Below are positions 1 to 12,279 of a DNA stretch of 64,000 bases, piece by piece. Both the position numbers and the translations under genes were made by a program. The stretch comes from Sarcophilus harrisii (taxonomy: Eukaryota; Chordata; Mammalia; Dasyuromorphia; Dasyuridae), in contig NC_045432.1 of assembly GCF_902635505.1 (NCBI RefSeq), forward strand, positions 5,639,275 through 5,703,274, given 5' to 3'. Position 1 is the stretch's first letter; each line of letters opens with the position of its first letter. The notes beneath the pieces were generated by a model, which saw nothing but the letters and a program-made list of their open reading frames with translations, was not told where the DNA came from and did not search any database.

Positions 1-195
1 GTATCTAAACCCTATAAAAACTGTCTACCTCATCCCCTTCTTTAGCCCTTCTACCGTGAGATCTCTCTTTCCCTCCTTGGGGTGGAATTGCTCATTCTCA
101 TGAGAATTAATTAAATAAACAATTTTTCTGCTTTTTACTTCAAGAGGTCTCTGAGTAGTCATTTTTGGATAGGATTTTCTGTCCCTCATACTAGC
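1..195 (+). mobile_element. LTR-like fragment (retroviral LTR fossil), 3' part
   Basis: A TATAAAA-type box lies near position 15 and an AATAAAC polyadenylation-type signal near 115. They are followed by a T-rich stretch and a GAGGTCTCTGAG-like R/U5 segment. This order (TATA box, poly(A) signal, short U5) is typical of the 3' part of a retroviral LTR in plus orientation. The 5' part lies outside the window. No internal region is seen, so it may be a solo LTR or the edge of an older copy. The family is not assignable by eye. Confidence 0.4.
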
Positions 196-469
196 ATAAC
201 CCCACCAGGAAATAAGCTAGAGCTGCAGGCTGAGCTCTCACTGGCCACGATCCCTCCCTCTTTTTCCTCAGCACTAGGCACAACATTTCTGCCTCCAGCC
301 CAGCCCTTTCCCCTCTGCTAACTGTTGCTGAGGCAGCGGGTTGTGCTGTGCCGGGTCGGGCCTGCTCTCATAGGCCAGATTCAAATCAGACACTAAACCT
401 CTTTGGCTCATGTACCTCTGAGAGTTGTTGTGGGCATCAGATGTACAGCTGCTGCCAGCTCAATTCTTA
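196..469. other. Unassigned intergenic sequence
   Basis: Nothing supported was seen here beyond ordinary mixed-composition sequence between the LTR-like fragment and the CT-rich tract. Confidence 0.5.
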
Positions 470-686
470 TTTCTCTGTCTCTGTCTCTCTCTCTGTGTCT
501 CTTTGTCTCTGTCTCTCTGTCTCTCTCTCTGTGTCTGTCTGTCTCTCTATCTCTGTCTCTGTCTCTGTACCTCTCTCTCTTGTGTGTGTCTCTCTCTTTG
601 TATGTCTCTCTCTGGCTCTGTCTCTCTCTCTGTTTCTCTGTCTCTCTCTGTTTCTCTCTCTCTGTCTCTGTCTCTCTCGCTGTCTT

Positions 687-727
<41 letters not shown>
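470..727. repeat. (TC)n/(TCTG)n polypyrimidine simple repeat
   Basis: About 255 bases are almost pure pyrimidine on the plus strand, built of CT, CTGT and CTTT units with only scattered G and A. Overlapping open frames read through it on both strands because the repeat contains no stop codons. The Leu/Ser/Cys-rich and Arg/Glu-rich products are artefacts. The tract ends in an uninterrupted (TC)n run at about 691-726. Confidence 0.95.
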
Positions 728-729
<2 letters not shown>

Positions 730-1654
730 TGTGTTCTTTCACAACATAACTAACTTGAAAATATGTTTTTTTCATGATTTCCCATGTATGACCATATCAC
801 GTTACTGACTGTCTCGGGAATAGGAGAAGGGAGGGAGAGCACTTAAAACCCACAATATTTTGAAACAAGTGCTTACGATTGCCTTTCCGCATCACTGTGA
901 AAAAATTCAACACTTTTAAATTTCAGAAATCAAATAGGGAAAACAGAAGGAATAAAAGTTTGCCTCAGAATTCATGAAAAACACCAGAGGCCATTCTCCG
1001 AGAGCTTTCTCCTCTCTTCTTCATTTCAGAGGCTCCCCTGAACCATTTCCCATTGGGAGAAATGCTGAAAAGCTGCGTTTCCACCGTGTTGCAAGCTTTG
1101 AGGTAGGGTGGGATGGGGATAGTGGCTACCACTGACCAAGGCGTTTTTCAGAAAGTAAGAGGGTAAGGAAGGTTAGAGTTCACAGAACAATTAAGTGATC
1201 AGTGGAAGCCTTGAGCAAACAAGAAATTGGGGGGCTAGGAAGGCACAAGTGGATTCAGCCAATCAGAACGGGTCTTGTGGTTTTCAGAAAACCACAAAGT
1301 TAAGGTAATAGCCCTTCTAGCCCAAACTAGTTGGGTCAGTGACAGTACTTAAGCAAATCACTACTGGGCCTGCTTAATCAGCTAATTAAACAACACACCC
1401 CAGAGGAGGAGTTTTCTGCCATTTTTGAACATGGGATGTATGGGAGGGCATGTTTTATACATATTAAGTGGAGACTATTCACCAGTCTTGCCGAAACCAT
1501 GTAGCGGAAACCCACACCAAAGTCTTGTGCAGGCACCTTTGGGCTGCGCCAAAATTTGCTGGATTTGCAGATGGGAGGAAGGGTTCTAGGTCAAGGGAAA
1601 GGGGAGGAATCCCTGGGAAGTGTATTATATTTCCAAAAATTTTTATCTCAAGTA
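728..1654. other. Unassigned intergenic sequence
   Basis: Mixed-composition, AT-leaning sequence. I saw no coding exon, RNA gene or repeat that I can name. Short open frames here lack features of real proteins. Confidence 0.5.
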
Positions 1655-1888
1655 GCAGAATTGCAGCTTTTGTTGTTTTTCAGTCACGTCTGGCCCTTCA
1701 TGACTCCACTTGGGGTTTTCTTTGCAAAGATGCTGGAGTGGTTTCTCCAATTTATTTTACAGAGGAACAAACTGAGACAGAGGGTTAAGTAACTTTCCCA
1801 CTTACAGCTAGTATCTGAGGAGTGATTTGCATTTAGCTCCTTCTGACTCCAGGCTTAGCCTTTATCCACTGCAATGCTGCCTAGATGT
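1655..1888 (-). repeat. tRNA-derived marsupial SINE (MIR/Mon1-like), minus orientation
   Basis: Read on the plus strand, the segment has the reversed body of a common marsupial/monotreme SINE. It starts with a TTTTTCAGTCACGTCTGGC-type stretch, then CATGACTCC, TTTGCAAAGATGCTGGAGTGG and ACAAACTGAGACAGAGGGTTAAGTAAC. It ends in ATCCACTGCAATGCTGCCTAG, the reverse of the tRNA-like head. The element therefore runs on the minus strand. Divergence is moderate to high, so it is old. Confidence 0.75.
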
Positions 1889-2749
1889 CCTAATCACAGC
1901 TAAGGACTAGTTTATTAGGGTTTTTTCATGTTATGACAACAGTAAACAAGTAGCATATGTACGTACATCTTATCTATCCTTTATTTGTAATGTAAAAAAT
2001 TACATCCAGAATTTCATCCATAGAGTGAAGAAATCGTATCTCACTCCATACCCCAGAGGAGGCAGCGAGATAGCAATCTATAATACCTGCTCACTCTTGT
2101 GACAAGATTGACATCTTTTTTTAAATAACCAAATATGATTTCATAATTTTCATAAGTGCTAGCCAAATTGTGTATCAGGTAAAAATCACTCTGTAAGGAA
2201 ACTAGTAAGCCTCCCCCCTTTGCCTGGGTATGGTCACACTATCTCAAACTAAAGTACATTAGAATGTTGCCCACCTTGGTCAGAAGGGCCAGCAAGAGTT
2301 TACAGCCTAATCCAAATAGAAAGTCCCAAAGAATGTCACAAAGGCATTTTAAGAGATTACACACACACACACACACACACACATACACACACACACATGT
2401 AATAATCAGTAATTACTATCCTTTGTAAAGCAATCTATATATAAAAACCAAATAACTGTTTCCAAATGTTTTACTAAATTCCTAACAGCAAAATTCATAT
2501 CTAACAGCATTGAAATTCTAGTTACTATTTCTAAATTTCACAACATAAGAAAATATCTTGAAAACACAAAATAGCCTTCACAACATCATGTTGTTAAAAC
2601 ATGAAACAAAATTATTGCCAGGAAGGTGACATCAGTTAAGTTGGATGCATTTTCAATTCATCTCACATAGAAAATCATCCACTTCATCACTTTTGGCATT
2701 CCATATTAATCCTATCTAAAAGCAAGTATCAAATAATCGATTATGGAGG
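1889..2749. other. AT-rich intergenic sequence with a (CA)n run
   Basis: No gene was seen. A (CA)n microsatellite with one interruption occupies about 2361-2398. The rest is AT-rich sequence of no recognised family. Confidence 0.6.
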
Positions 2750-2990
2750 AATTACATTCAAGTAAAGAAATAATAGTAATGATAACCATCATTAACATTT
2801 ATATAGTGCTTACCACAGTGCTTACTGTTTTAATCATTTCATTATGTGATCTCACAACTCTGAGAGGTGAGTGCTATTATTATCATTTTATTATTTTCTT
2901 TACAGATTACAAAACTGAGGTAAGCAGAGATGCAGTAACTCAAGGTCATATAGTTGATAGATTTCTGAGGCCAGATTTTGATTTATATTA
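2750..2990 (-). repeat. MIR/Mon1-type SINE, degraded
   Basis: The order of pieces matches the ancient SINE body: ATTTATATAGTGCTTACC, then ATCATTTCATTATGTGATC, CTCACAACTCTGAGAGGTG, a run of TATTATTATCATTTTA, and ACAGATTACAAAACTGAGG. The tRNA-like head should lie to the right but is eroded, so orientation is inferred as minus. The element is old. Confidence 0.6.
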
Positions 2991-3404
2991 AGTTTTGCCT
3001 TAGCACAATTATCCTAATAGGAAAATATCTCACTGTAAATAAGATCACATAATTTAATTTCAGAACAAAATTTGAACGAAATCACATCTGGGGTTATAAG
3101 CACTACTGGTCACATTTAAATCTCAATTTTCCCAAGGTCTCACAATTATCAGTTAGTTCATGTTAAAAAACATTCATAGTGGCTTTCCTTCTCTCCAAAA
3201 GTTTTTCTTTATTTCTTTTTAGATCACACAAAGAGCCAAATCAATTCCTCTGTGTTTTTAATCCAGCCATTAATCTACAGGCAGGAAGGTCAAACAGGGC
3301 AGGGCAAGTAGGCAGGGAAAACCATTTACTGAAAAAGAAAGAGGATGCTGATCTCAAAGAGTTCAATATTGCAAACATGTTTCTATATTTTCCAAAACCC
3401 TTTT
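2991..3404. other. Unassigned AT-rich flank of the L1 3' end
   Basis: No gene or named repeat was seen. This is the genomic sequence next to the L1 poly(A) end, which appears on the plus strand as a T run at about 3401-3407. Confidence 0.5.
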
Positions 3405-6400
3405 TTTAAATTATAACTTTTTATTGACAGTACATATGCATGGGTAATTTTTTTTACTACATTATTCCTTGTACTCACTTCTGTTCCGACTTTTCCCTTC
3501 CCTCCCTCCACCCCCTCCCCTAGATGGCAAGCAGTGTTAAACATGTTAAATATTTTATAATATATCCTAGATACAATATATGTGCACAGATCAGTTCTCT
3601 TGTTGCACAGGAAGAATTGGATTCAGAAGGTAAAAATAACCTAGGAAGAAAAATAAAAATGCAAACAATTCACACTCATTTTCCAGTGTTTCTTCTCTGG
3701 ATGTAGCTGATTCTGTCCATCATTGATCAATTGGAACTGAATTAGATCTTCTCTTTGTTGAAGATATCCAATTTCATCAGGATACATCCTCATACAGTAT
3801 AGATGTTGCCATGTACAATGATCTCCTGGTTCTGCTCATTTCACTCAGCATCAGTTCATGTAAGTCCCACCAAGCCTCTCTGTATTCATCCTGATGGTCA
3901 TTTCTTACAGAACAATAATATTCCATAGCATTCATATACCACAAATTACCCAGCCATTCTCCAGTTGATGGGAATCCATTCAATTTCCAGTTTCTGGCCA
4001 CTACAAACAGGGCTGCCACAAACATTTTTGGCACATACAGGTCCCTTTTCCTTCTTTAGTATCTCTTTGGGATCCCAGTAGTAACACTACTGGATCAAAA
4101 GGTATGCACAGTTTGATAACTTTTTGAGCATAGTTCCAAATCACTCTCCAGAATGGTTGGATCCATTCACAACTCCACCAACAATGCATCAGTGTCCCAG
4201 TTTTCCCACATCCCCTCCAACATTCATCATTATTTTTTCCTGTCATTTTATCCAATCTGACAGGTGTGTAGTGGTATCTCAGAGTTGTCTTAATTTGCAT
4301 TTCTCTGATCAATAGTGATTTGGATCACCCTTTCATATGAGTAGAAATAGTTTTAATTTCATCATCTGAAAATTGTCTGTTCATATCTTTTGACCATTTA
4401 TCCATTGGAGAATGGCTTGATTTCTTATAAATTAAAGTCAATTCTCTATATATTTGGGAAATGAGGCCTTTATCAGAACCTTTAACTGTAAAAATGTTTT
4501 CCCAGTTTGTTGCTTCCCTTCTAATCTTGTTTGCATTAGTTTTGTTTGTACAAAGGCTGTTTAATTTGATATAGTCAAAATTTTCTATTTTGTGATCAAT
4601 AATGATCTCTAGTTCATCTTTGGTCACAAATTTCTTCCTCCTCCACAAGTATGAGAGGTAAACTATCTTATGTTCCTCTAATTTATTTATAATCTCGTTC
4701 TTTATGCCTAAATCATTGACCCATTTTGATCTTATCTTGGTGTACAGTGTTAAGTGTGGGTCCATGCCTAATTTCTGCCATACTAATTTCCAGTTTTCCC
4801 ATCAGTTTTTGTCAAATAATGAATTCTTATCCCAAAACTTGGGATCTTTGGGTTTGTCAAACACTAGATTGCTTTAGTTATTGACTATTTTGTCCTCTGA
4901 ACCTAAGCTATTCCACTGATCAACTAGTCTATTTCTTAGACAATACCAAATGGTTTTGATGACCACTGCTTTATAATATAGTTTTATATCTGGCACAGCT
5001 AGGCCACCTTCATTTGATTTGTTTTTCATTAATTCCCTTGAAATTCTCAACCTTTTGTTCTTCCATATGAATTTTGTTGTTATTTTTTCTAGGTCATTAA
5101 AATAGTTTCTTGGGAGTCTGATTGGTATAGCACGAAATAAATAGATTAGTTTAGGGAGTCTTGTCATCTTTATTATATTCACTTGGCCTATTCAAGAGCA
5201 CTTAATATTTTTCCAATTGTTTAGATCTGACTTTGTGTGGAAAGTGTTTTGTAATTTTGCTCATATAATTCCTGGCTTTCCTTTGGTAGATAGATTCCCA
5301 AATATTTTATGCTGTCGACAATTATTTTGAATGGAATTTCTCTTTTTATCTCTTGCTGTTGGATTTTGTTGGTGATGTATAAAAATGCTGAGGATTTATG
5401 TGGATTTATTTTGTATCCTGTAACTTTTCTAAAGTTGTGGATTATTTCCAATAGCTTTTTAGTAGAATCTCTGGGGTTCCCTAAGTATACTATCATATCA
5501 TCTGCAAAGAGTGATAATTCGATTTCCTCATTGCCTACTCTAATTCCTTTAATCTCTTTTTCGACTCTTATTGCCAAGGCTAGTGTTTCTAATACAATAT
5601 TGAATAATAATGGTGATAGTGGGCAACCTTGCTTCACTCCAGATCTTACTGGGAAAGATTCCAGTTTTTCCCCATTGAATGGTTTACTAACTGATGGTTT
5701 TAAATAGATGCTCCTAGTGTTTTAAGGAAAAGTTCATTTATTCCTATACTCTCAAGTGTTTTTAATAGGAATGGATTTTGGATTTTATGAAATGCTTTTT
5801 CTGCATCTATTGAGATGATTGTATGGTTTTTGTTAATTTTGGTTCTTGATATAGTCAGTTATGTTAATAGTTTTCCTAATATTGAACCAGCCTTGCATTC
5901 CTGGTATAAATTGCACTTGGTCATGGTGTATTATTCTGGGAATGATTTTCTGTTATCTGTTCGCTAAGATTTTATTTAAGATTTTTGCATCAATTTCATT
6001 GGAAGGGCATAATTTTCTTTCCATTTTTGTCTTACCTGGTTTAACCAATCTATGTCTTGTCATGAAAGGAATTTGGGGACTCCTTCAACCTTATTTTTTC
6101 AAATGTTTATAGCATTGGAGTTAATTGTTCTTTAAATGTTTGGTAGAATTCACATGTAAATCCATCTGGTCCTGGGGATTTTTTCTTAAGGAGTCGATTA
6201 ATAGCTTGTTCTATTTCTTTTTCTAAAATGGGATTATTTAACCAATTTACTTCTTGCTGTGCTACTCTGGGCAACCTATATTTTTAAGGTATTCATCCAT
6301 TTCATTTAAGTTATCAAATTTATTGGCATAAAGTTGGGCAAAGTAACTCCTAATTATTGCTCTAATTTCCTCTTCATTAGTGGAAAGTTCTCCCTTTTCA

Positions 6401-9137
6401 TTTTAAGACTAACAATTTGATTTTCCTCTTTCCTTTTTCTAATCAAATTTATCAAGGGTTTATCTATTTTGTTGGTTTTTTCATAGAACCAACTCTTAGT
6501 TTTATTTATTCAATAGTTTTTTAATTTCAATTTTATTAATCTCTCATTTTATTTTTAGAATTTCAAGTTTAGTGTTTGATTGAGGGTTTTTAATTTGCTC
6601 TTTTTCTAGCTTTTTTTAGTTGCAAGCCTAATTCATTGATTTTCTCTTTCTCTGCTTTATGCAAGTAGACCCCTAGAGATATAAAATTTCTCCTTTTTAC
6701 TGTTTTGGCTGTATCCCACACATTTTGGTTAGTTGCCTCATTATTGTCATTCTCTTGGGTGAAATTATTAATTGTGTCTATGATTTCCTGTTTCACCCAT
6801 TCATTCTTTAGGATGAGATTATTTAGTTTCCAATTACTTTTTGGTCTTTTTTCCCCTGTCTTTTTATTGAATATATTTTTCACTGCATTATGATCTGAAA
6901 AGGATGCATTTACTATTTCTGCCTTCCTGCAGAAGATTTGAGGTCTTTATGTCCTAATATATGGTCAATTTTTTGTATAGGTTCCATGGACTGCCAAGAA
7001 GAAAGTGAACTCCTTTCTGTCTCCATTTAGTTTTTTCCAAAGATCTATCATACCTAACTTTTCTAGTATTCTATTTACCTCTTTAACTTCTTCTAGTTCT
7101 GAGGTGAGGGCTAGGGTCTCCCACTATTATGTTTTCTTCTATTTTTTCTTGCAGCTCTCTTAACTTCTCTTTTAGGAATTTAGATGCTATACCACTCGGT
7201 GCATATATGTTTAGTATTGATATTGCTTCATTATCTATGCTACCCTTTAGCAAGATATAGTTTCCTTCCTTATCTCTTTTAAATAGATCAGTTTTTGCTT
7301 TTGGTTGATTTGAGGTCAGGATGGCTACCCCTGCTTTTTTGACTTCACCTGAAGTGTAGTAGATTCTGCTCCAGCCTTTACTTTGTTTCCTGTAAACAAC
7401 ATACTGTAGGATTCTGACTTTTAATCCAGTCTGGTATTTGTCTCTGCTTTATGAGGGAGTTTACCCCATTCACATCTATGGTTAAAATGACTAATTCTGT
7501 ATTTCCTGACATCTTGTTAACCCTAGATTATGCTTTTCTCTTTCCTTTCCCCCTTACCCTTCTCCCCAGTATTAAACTTATGAGCACCACTTGCCTCACG
7601 AGCACGCACTTGCCGTCCCTCTTTAGGATCCCTCCCCCACTTAGAGTTCCTCCCCTTTTCTTAAACCTTTCCCTTACAATTTCTGTATTCCCTTCTACTT
7701 AGCTTAGTCCTTCCTTTTCTTTTTTCCCCTCCCACTTTTCAATGAGGTGGGAGAAATTTCTCTGTAAATTAAATATGTCTAATATTTTCTCTTTGAGACA
7801 ATTTTGATGAGAGTAAGATTCACACTATGTTCATCCCCCTCCCATCTTTCCCTCAAATAAAATAAGTTTCCTTTGCCTCTTCATGAGATGTAGTCGCTCC
7901 ACTTTTCCCTTTTTCTGGTACAATTTCCTTTCCACCTCTAGATCCTTTTTATATATTATAACAGTAAAAACAAATTATACATGTACTCTTTATGTATTAC
8001 CATAACAGAAATACAATTCTCAAGAGTTCTTTTTACCTTTTTATACTTCTCTTGAGTCCTATATTTGGAGGTCAAACTTTTTGTTTGTCTCTGGTTTTTT
8101 CGTCAGAAATAAATGGAATTCACCTATTTCATTGAATGTCCATCTTCTTCCCTGGAAGAAAATGCTCAGTTTGGCTGGTTAAGTTATTCTTGGCTGCATA
8201 CCAAGTTCCTTTGCCTTTCGAAATGTCAGATTCCAGGCCCTTCGATCCTTTAATGTGGACACTGCTAGATCTTTATTGTGGCTCTTGGTATTTGAATTGT
8301 TTTTTCTGACTGCTTGTAGCATTTTTCCTTGGCCTAATAGTTCTGGAATTTAGCCATAATTTTTCTTGGAGTTTTAATTTTGGGATCCCTTTCAGTAGGT
8401 GATTGATGAATTCTTTCAATGTCTATTTTACCCTTTAATATCTGGGCAATTGTCTTTGATGATTTCCTGAAAATTAGTGTCTAGGTTCTTTTTATTCATC
8501 ATGATTTTCAGGGAGTCCAATAATCCTTAGAGTATCTCTTCTAGATCTATTTTCCAGGTCTGTTGTTTTCCCAAGTAGATAGTTAACATTTTTTCCTATT
8601 TTTTCATTTTTTTTGTTTTGTTTTGTTTGACTGATTCTTGGTGTCTCCTCAAGTCATTCGTTTCCATTTGTTCAATTCTGATTTTTAATGAATTAGTTTC
8701 TTCATTTACTTTTTTATTTCTTTTTGTAATTGTCCAATTGAGTTTTTAAATGAGTTGTTTTGTTCTATGGAATTTTTTTTCTATTTTGCCAATTTTATTT
8801 TTTTTAAGGAGTTATTTTCTTTTTCCATTTCACTAATTCTGTTTTTCAGGGAGTTGTTTTCTTTTTCCACTCTCTCTTTTAATGAATTACATGCCTTATC
8901 CAGACCCTCTTGCAAAACTCCCCTTTCCTTTCCCCATTTTTCTTCTAGCTCTCTTTTAAGAGGCTTTTTAATTCTTCTGTGAGAGAGTTATGTGGTGGGG
9001 ACTAGATCATATCTACCTTTGGGGTTTTCATCTAGAGACAATCTATTTTTAGTCTCCTCAGTGTTTGAAATCTGCTCTCTTTCAGTATAGAAGCTATCTG
9101 TAGTTAGAGCCCACTTTGCCTTTTTACTCATTTTAAC

Positions 9138-9171
<34 letters not shown>

Positions 9172-9760
9172 AAACTGCTGCAGTCTGGTTATGGGGTAGT
9201 GGGGTATTTCCAGGATGCCTCTACAGACAACAGGAAGTAGCAGTGAAGTGGCAGTGGGACAGCAGTGGCTGCGCTGGAATTAGCGGTTGCATTGAGATTG
9301 TGCTGAGTCCCTCCAGGTTCTGGGTGGGTGTGGCCAAGTCCTGAGAGACTCTAGCGTTTTGGGTTATTGTCTTTACCTTTTGTGTTTATAGCTTCTCTGC
9401 TGATCTACTGGATTGCTGCCAGGTCAGAGTAGCTGACACTGTGAGAGAGTTCTCCCCACAGATTTTCAGCCAGTGAAGACCACACCCTATTCCCACTCTG
9501 GTCTGCTCAACCTGAATTGTTCTCCATGTTCTCACTGCCTAGCGGCAGCTGTGCCTAACCTAGCCCATTCCATCCCCGCAAGAGCAAAAACAGACCTTTT
9601 CTGGTGAATTTCGAGATTATCTTCTGTTGGTAATGTGTTGTACTCCCAATATTCATGAGTTTTGACAGTCAAGCACTAATTCAGAGGCTGAGTTTCATAA
9701 AAATAGTTTGAGGGTAGAGGAGAGTTCAGTAAAACACGCGTGTCCTCTCCGCACCCCCCC
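3405..9760 (-). mobile_element. Near full-length LINE-1 (marsupial L1), inactive
   Basis: The element reads on the minus strand, from a 5' UTR at about 9760-9132 to a poly(A) end at about 3405. ORF1 starts near 9131 (Met-Ser-Lys-Lys-Ala-Lys) after an A-rich leader. The ORF2 reverse transcriptase is visible at 5637-5221, with MKQGCPLSPLLFNIVLE and the catalytic FADD at 5508-5497. The C-terminal Cys-rich segment (CWRGCG...MHCWW) is at 4312-4001. The terminal MFVAALFVVARNWK block and the EYYCSVRND block follow down to 3777. Frames are interrupted many times, so the copy cannot move by itself. The size of about 6.3 kb is normal for L1. It is younger than the split L1 further right, because its frames align over longer stretches. 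Confidence 0.92.
5221..5637 (-). pseudogene. L1 ORF2 reverse transcriptase fragment
   Basis: This uninterrupted stretch of 138 codons holds the core of the L1 reverse transcriptase. It contains MKQGCPLSPLLFNI (motif 4 region), then ELSLFADDMIVYL with the two catalytic aspartates, then KVTGYKINPHKSSAFLY and IKYLGIYLP. It is part of the degraded ORF2 of the surrounding L1; upstream and downstream parts continue in other frames. In L1 biology this domain performs target-primed reverse transcription. The open frame ends in ordinary frameshifts and stops, so no functional protein is expected. Confidence 0.9.
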
Positions 9761-9959
9761 CCTCCAACTTATTCTGTTTTTTAAGGTTTGTTTTTTTCAG
9801 TATTTTTTGTTTGTATGTCTCCTTTACCAAGCTAGTGACTCTTTTAAAAAGATTATATATATTCTGCAGTTGCTTTCAGAGGTAATTTTTGGGACCTGTA
9901 AATTTTTGGTACTTTTTAAGATGGTATTGAAGGAGGAGGGAAACTGTTCCCTTTACTGA

Positions 9960-10455
9960 AACTGTGTTCCCTTTAAGATTATCACTCTGAAACTGTGGTC
10001 CCTTGTGGAGTCTCCCCACAGATAAGGTATCTTTCAGGGATGCCAGACCCTTTGATTCAATTAGAAATCTTGGTCAAAAAGCACCCCTTTGAAGTGTTGT
10101 TAATTCCCATAGGAGATCTGGGCCGGATACTGATAAGCATCTAGGCCTGGGAACCTTGGCTTCCTGAAGCCTCAAGACTCTTTTTTAAAAGGCAGTTTCT
10201 AAACTCATTCTTTGCAGAATGTCCAAAACAGCTTGCTCAGCTGCTAGGACCCTGCATGCTGAGGAGGCATTCTCTTCTTGGTGTTGGCCTCCATTTCCCT
10301 AATAGGACTTTGCCACTAAAGAAGTCAGTCTCTTAGCAGAACTGGCTTCCTATTCAACAATAAACTTTCATTTTTGCCAATTAATAATTCAGGGTTTCAT
10401 GAATTCTTTCATGAAGAACCTTTGCACTGACTCTAAGGGGATTTTAACAACTCTC
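9960..10455 (+). mobile_element. Possible solo LTR fossil
   Basis: An AATAAA signal near 10360 is followed by a T-rich stretch and then sequence ending in TTTTAACA, like the R/U5 end of a plus-strand LTR. Upstream lies a unit echoed several times, with GAAACTGT followed by TCCCTT at 9941-10005. No internal retroviral region is visible. A chance AATAAA in unique DNA is possible. Confidence 0.3.
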
Positions 10456-10689
10456 TGACTGCCACTAACATCATCAGTATGATCTAGAGAGAGATGTGTT
10501 TACTACTTTTCAGTACTATGCACTGGTCTGTGAGTAACCATAAGCACTCTTTCTACCCTGGAAAAAGTGACCCTCTTCTCCCAGCATCTGTAAGCTCTGG
10601 TGTGCTAGTACTCCTTTTTACTCTAAAACTAATACCCAGGACTGCTATCCAGATGCAAATATGGGCAAAGTATCAGAGTCCTGCCCATG

Positions 10690-11240
10690 GTTCTGTAATG
10701 CCAGAGAAACTGAGGTAAGATAGTGATCAGAGAGTTGTAATATTTTATTCATTGGAGAGCTTAATTGATTGACTGGATCAGACTTGCATCTCAAAGTATC
10801 CAGTACTGAATGTGAGACTCCAAGGATTTTTATAGGACTTCAGTGAGAAGAGAAACAAAGGCAGAAGGCAGAGAGCAGGAATTTTCAGAGACAGACCATA
10901 AATTTGGTTCTGACAGGTTGAGGGTGAGAGGTTGGGAGTTAAGGAGGTGTTCAGCTAGAGACAGGAGTCTGGAGAGATAGAGGAAGAGGATGTCAATTAG
11001 GTATCTGAGGTAGGACAGCTGGAATTTTATCTTTTGGAATGCCAGAGTGGCCAGATCTTTATAGCCCTAATTGTCTCAGTCCTAATGAACAAAAAAGGGG
11101 ATTGGGGGGCATACCATACTAACTCAGGGAAACTGAAATTATATTTCAGGGAAACTAATGGAGAGAAGCTAATGCAGGGAAATTGAGGTAGAACAATTCA
11201 AGGAGACTCTGGCATAACAGTGTCAGCAAAGGAACCCCAG
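10690..11240. other. Region with repeated AGGGAAACTGA-like units
   Basis: Short units resembling CAGGGAAACTGA recur at about 11125-11190. A related unit opens the segment at 10690 (CCAGAGAAACTGAGGTA). The same opening words recur at about 57030, in the LTR-flanked fossil near the right end. This suggests a shared, unnamed repeat family. No coding content is supported. Confidence 0.35.
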
Positions 11241-12279
11241 CTAGTCCTTCTGACCATTTGTCTCACCCCTTTACTATCCATAAGCTGAGAGATCTAGAAA
11301 CCACCATTGCTGTCATTTATTCAAACACTTCCAAGGCCTCCCTCTGGTTTTCTAGGACCTGGACTAAACTATTGCAGTCTGCACTGGATTGCATTCTATT
11401 CTTATCCTTATCCAAGCAACCTTTCCTGCCAAACTTCCAAGTTGTTTTGGACTGGAAAATTGTTTCACTCCGCCATTTTTGTGTCCTGTTATTCTAGAAT
11501 TTGTTTTGGGGGCAATATTTGAAGGTATTTGGAGGTTTTTCTCGGCCATCTTGGCTATGCTTCCAAATCTTTGCATAATTTGAGAGCTCTATTCTTAGTC
11601 ATCTCCTTTGAATGGGAAGTTTCCCCTATTCCCAGGCTAACCTTCCCTAAAGGATTATCTGTCAGTGGAGCCACCTCCCATAACTCCCTTATCAGGGAAA
11701 ACTATATTTTTGTTGAAAAGGATTTGGAGGTCTGAGGATGTACATTCCTTCATTGAGGAAGTTCATCAGTAGAAATATTATAAGAGAACTGAGTGTGTTC
11801 TTTCATCTAAGGTCCCATTGTTCCAATCTTTTCATGGTTATCAGAGCTGTTACAGTGGAATAAAGAAACAGAGTAATTATATCCAGGCAACAATTTATCT
11901 GACAATATGCAGTTGGAAAAAAAGTCAGGTCCAAGGCTCTCAGTAGCCAAGGATCCAGAAAGCTTCATTCCTCACAGTTAATACATAGTGTGGAGGGAAT
12001 GAAAAATAGGAAACACAAAAGATTATAGGGATTGAGACATCTAGTTTCTCGTTGGTGGAGAAGGTTGGAAGACAATGAGGTGAGAGGGAGAGGGAATATT
12101 TTCCTGGCATTTTTTAAGTCAAGCAATAGTGAGTGGGGAGGAGGAGTACTCTTGTGAAACTTCCTAAATCAAGTGATTTAAATGGAGCTGAAAATTAACT
12201 TCACAAAGGCAAAATGGAATCATTAATGCTATATTTTAAAAATATTACAGTTCTCTCTCTGGAAGTGTATAGCATTTTT
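11241..12279. other. Unassigned intergenic sequence
   Basis: Several 60-80 codon open frames overlap here on both strands, but none has a recognisable domain, start context or splice structure. Segments such as the CGGCCATCTTGGC words near 11545 recall L1 5' UTRs but are too short to call. Confidence 0.4.

Noticed and set aside
348-808. Several overlapping Leu/Ser/Cys- or Arg/Glu-rich open frames
   Set aside because: They are produced by the (TC)n-type simple repeat.
2361-2398. Repeat arrays as possible CRISPR
   Set aside because: These are (CA)n and similar microsatellites in vertebrate DNA, with no direct repeat and spacer structure.
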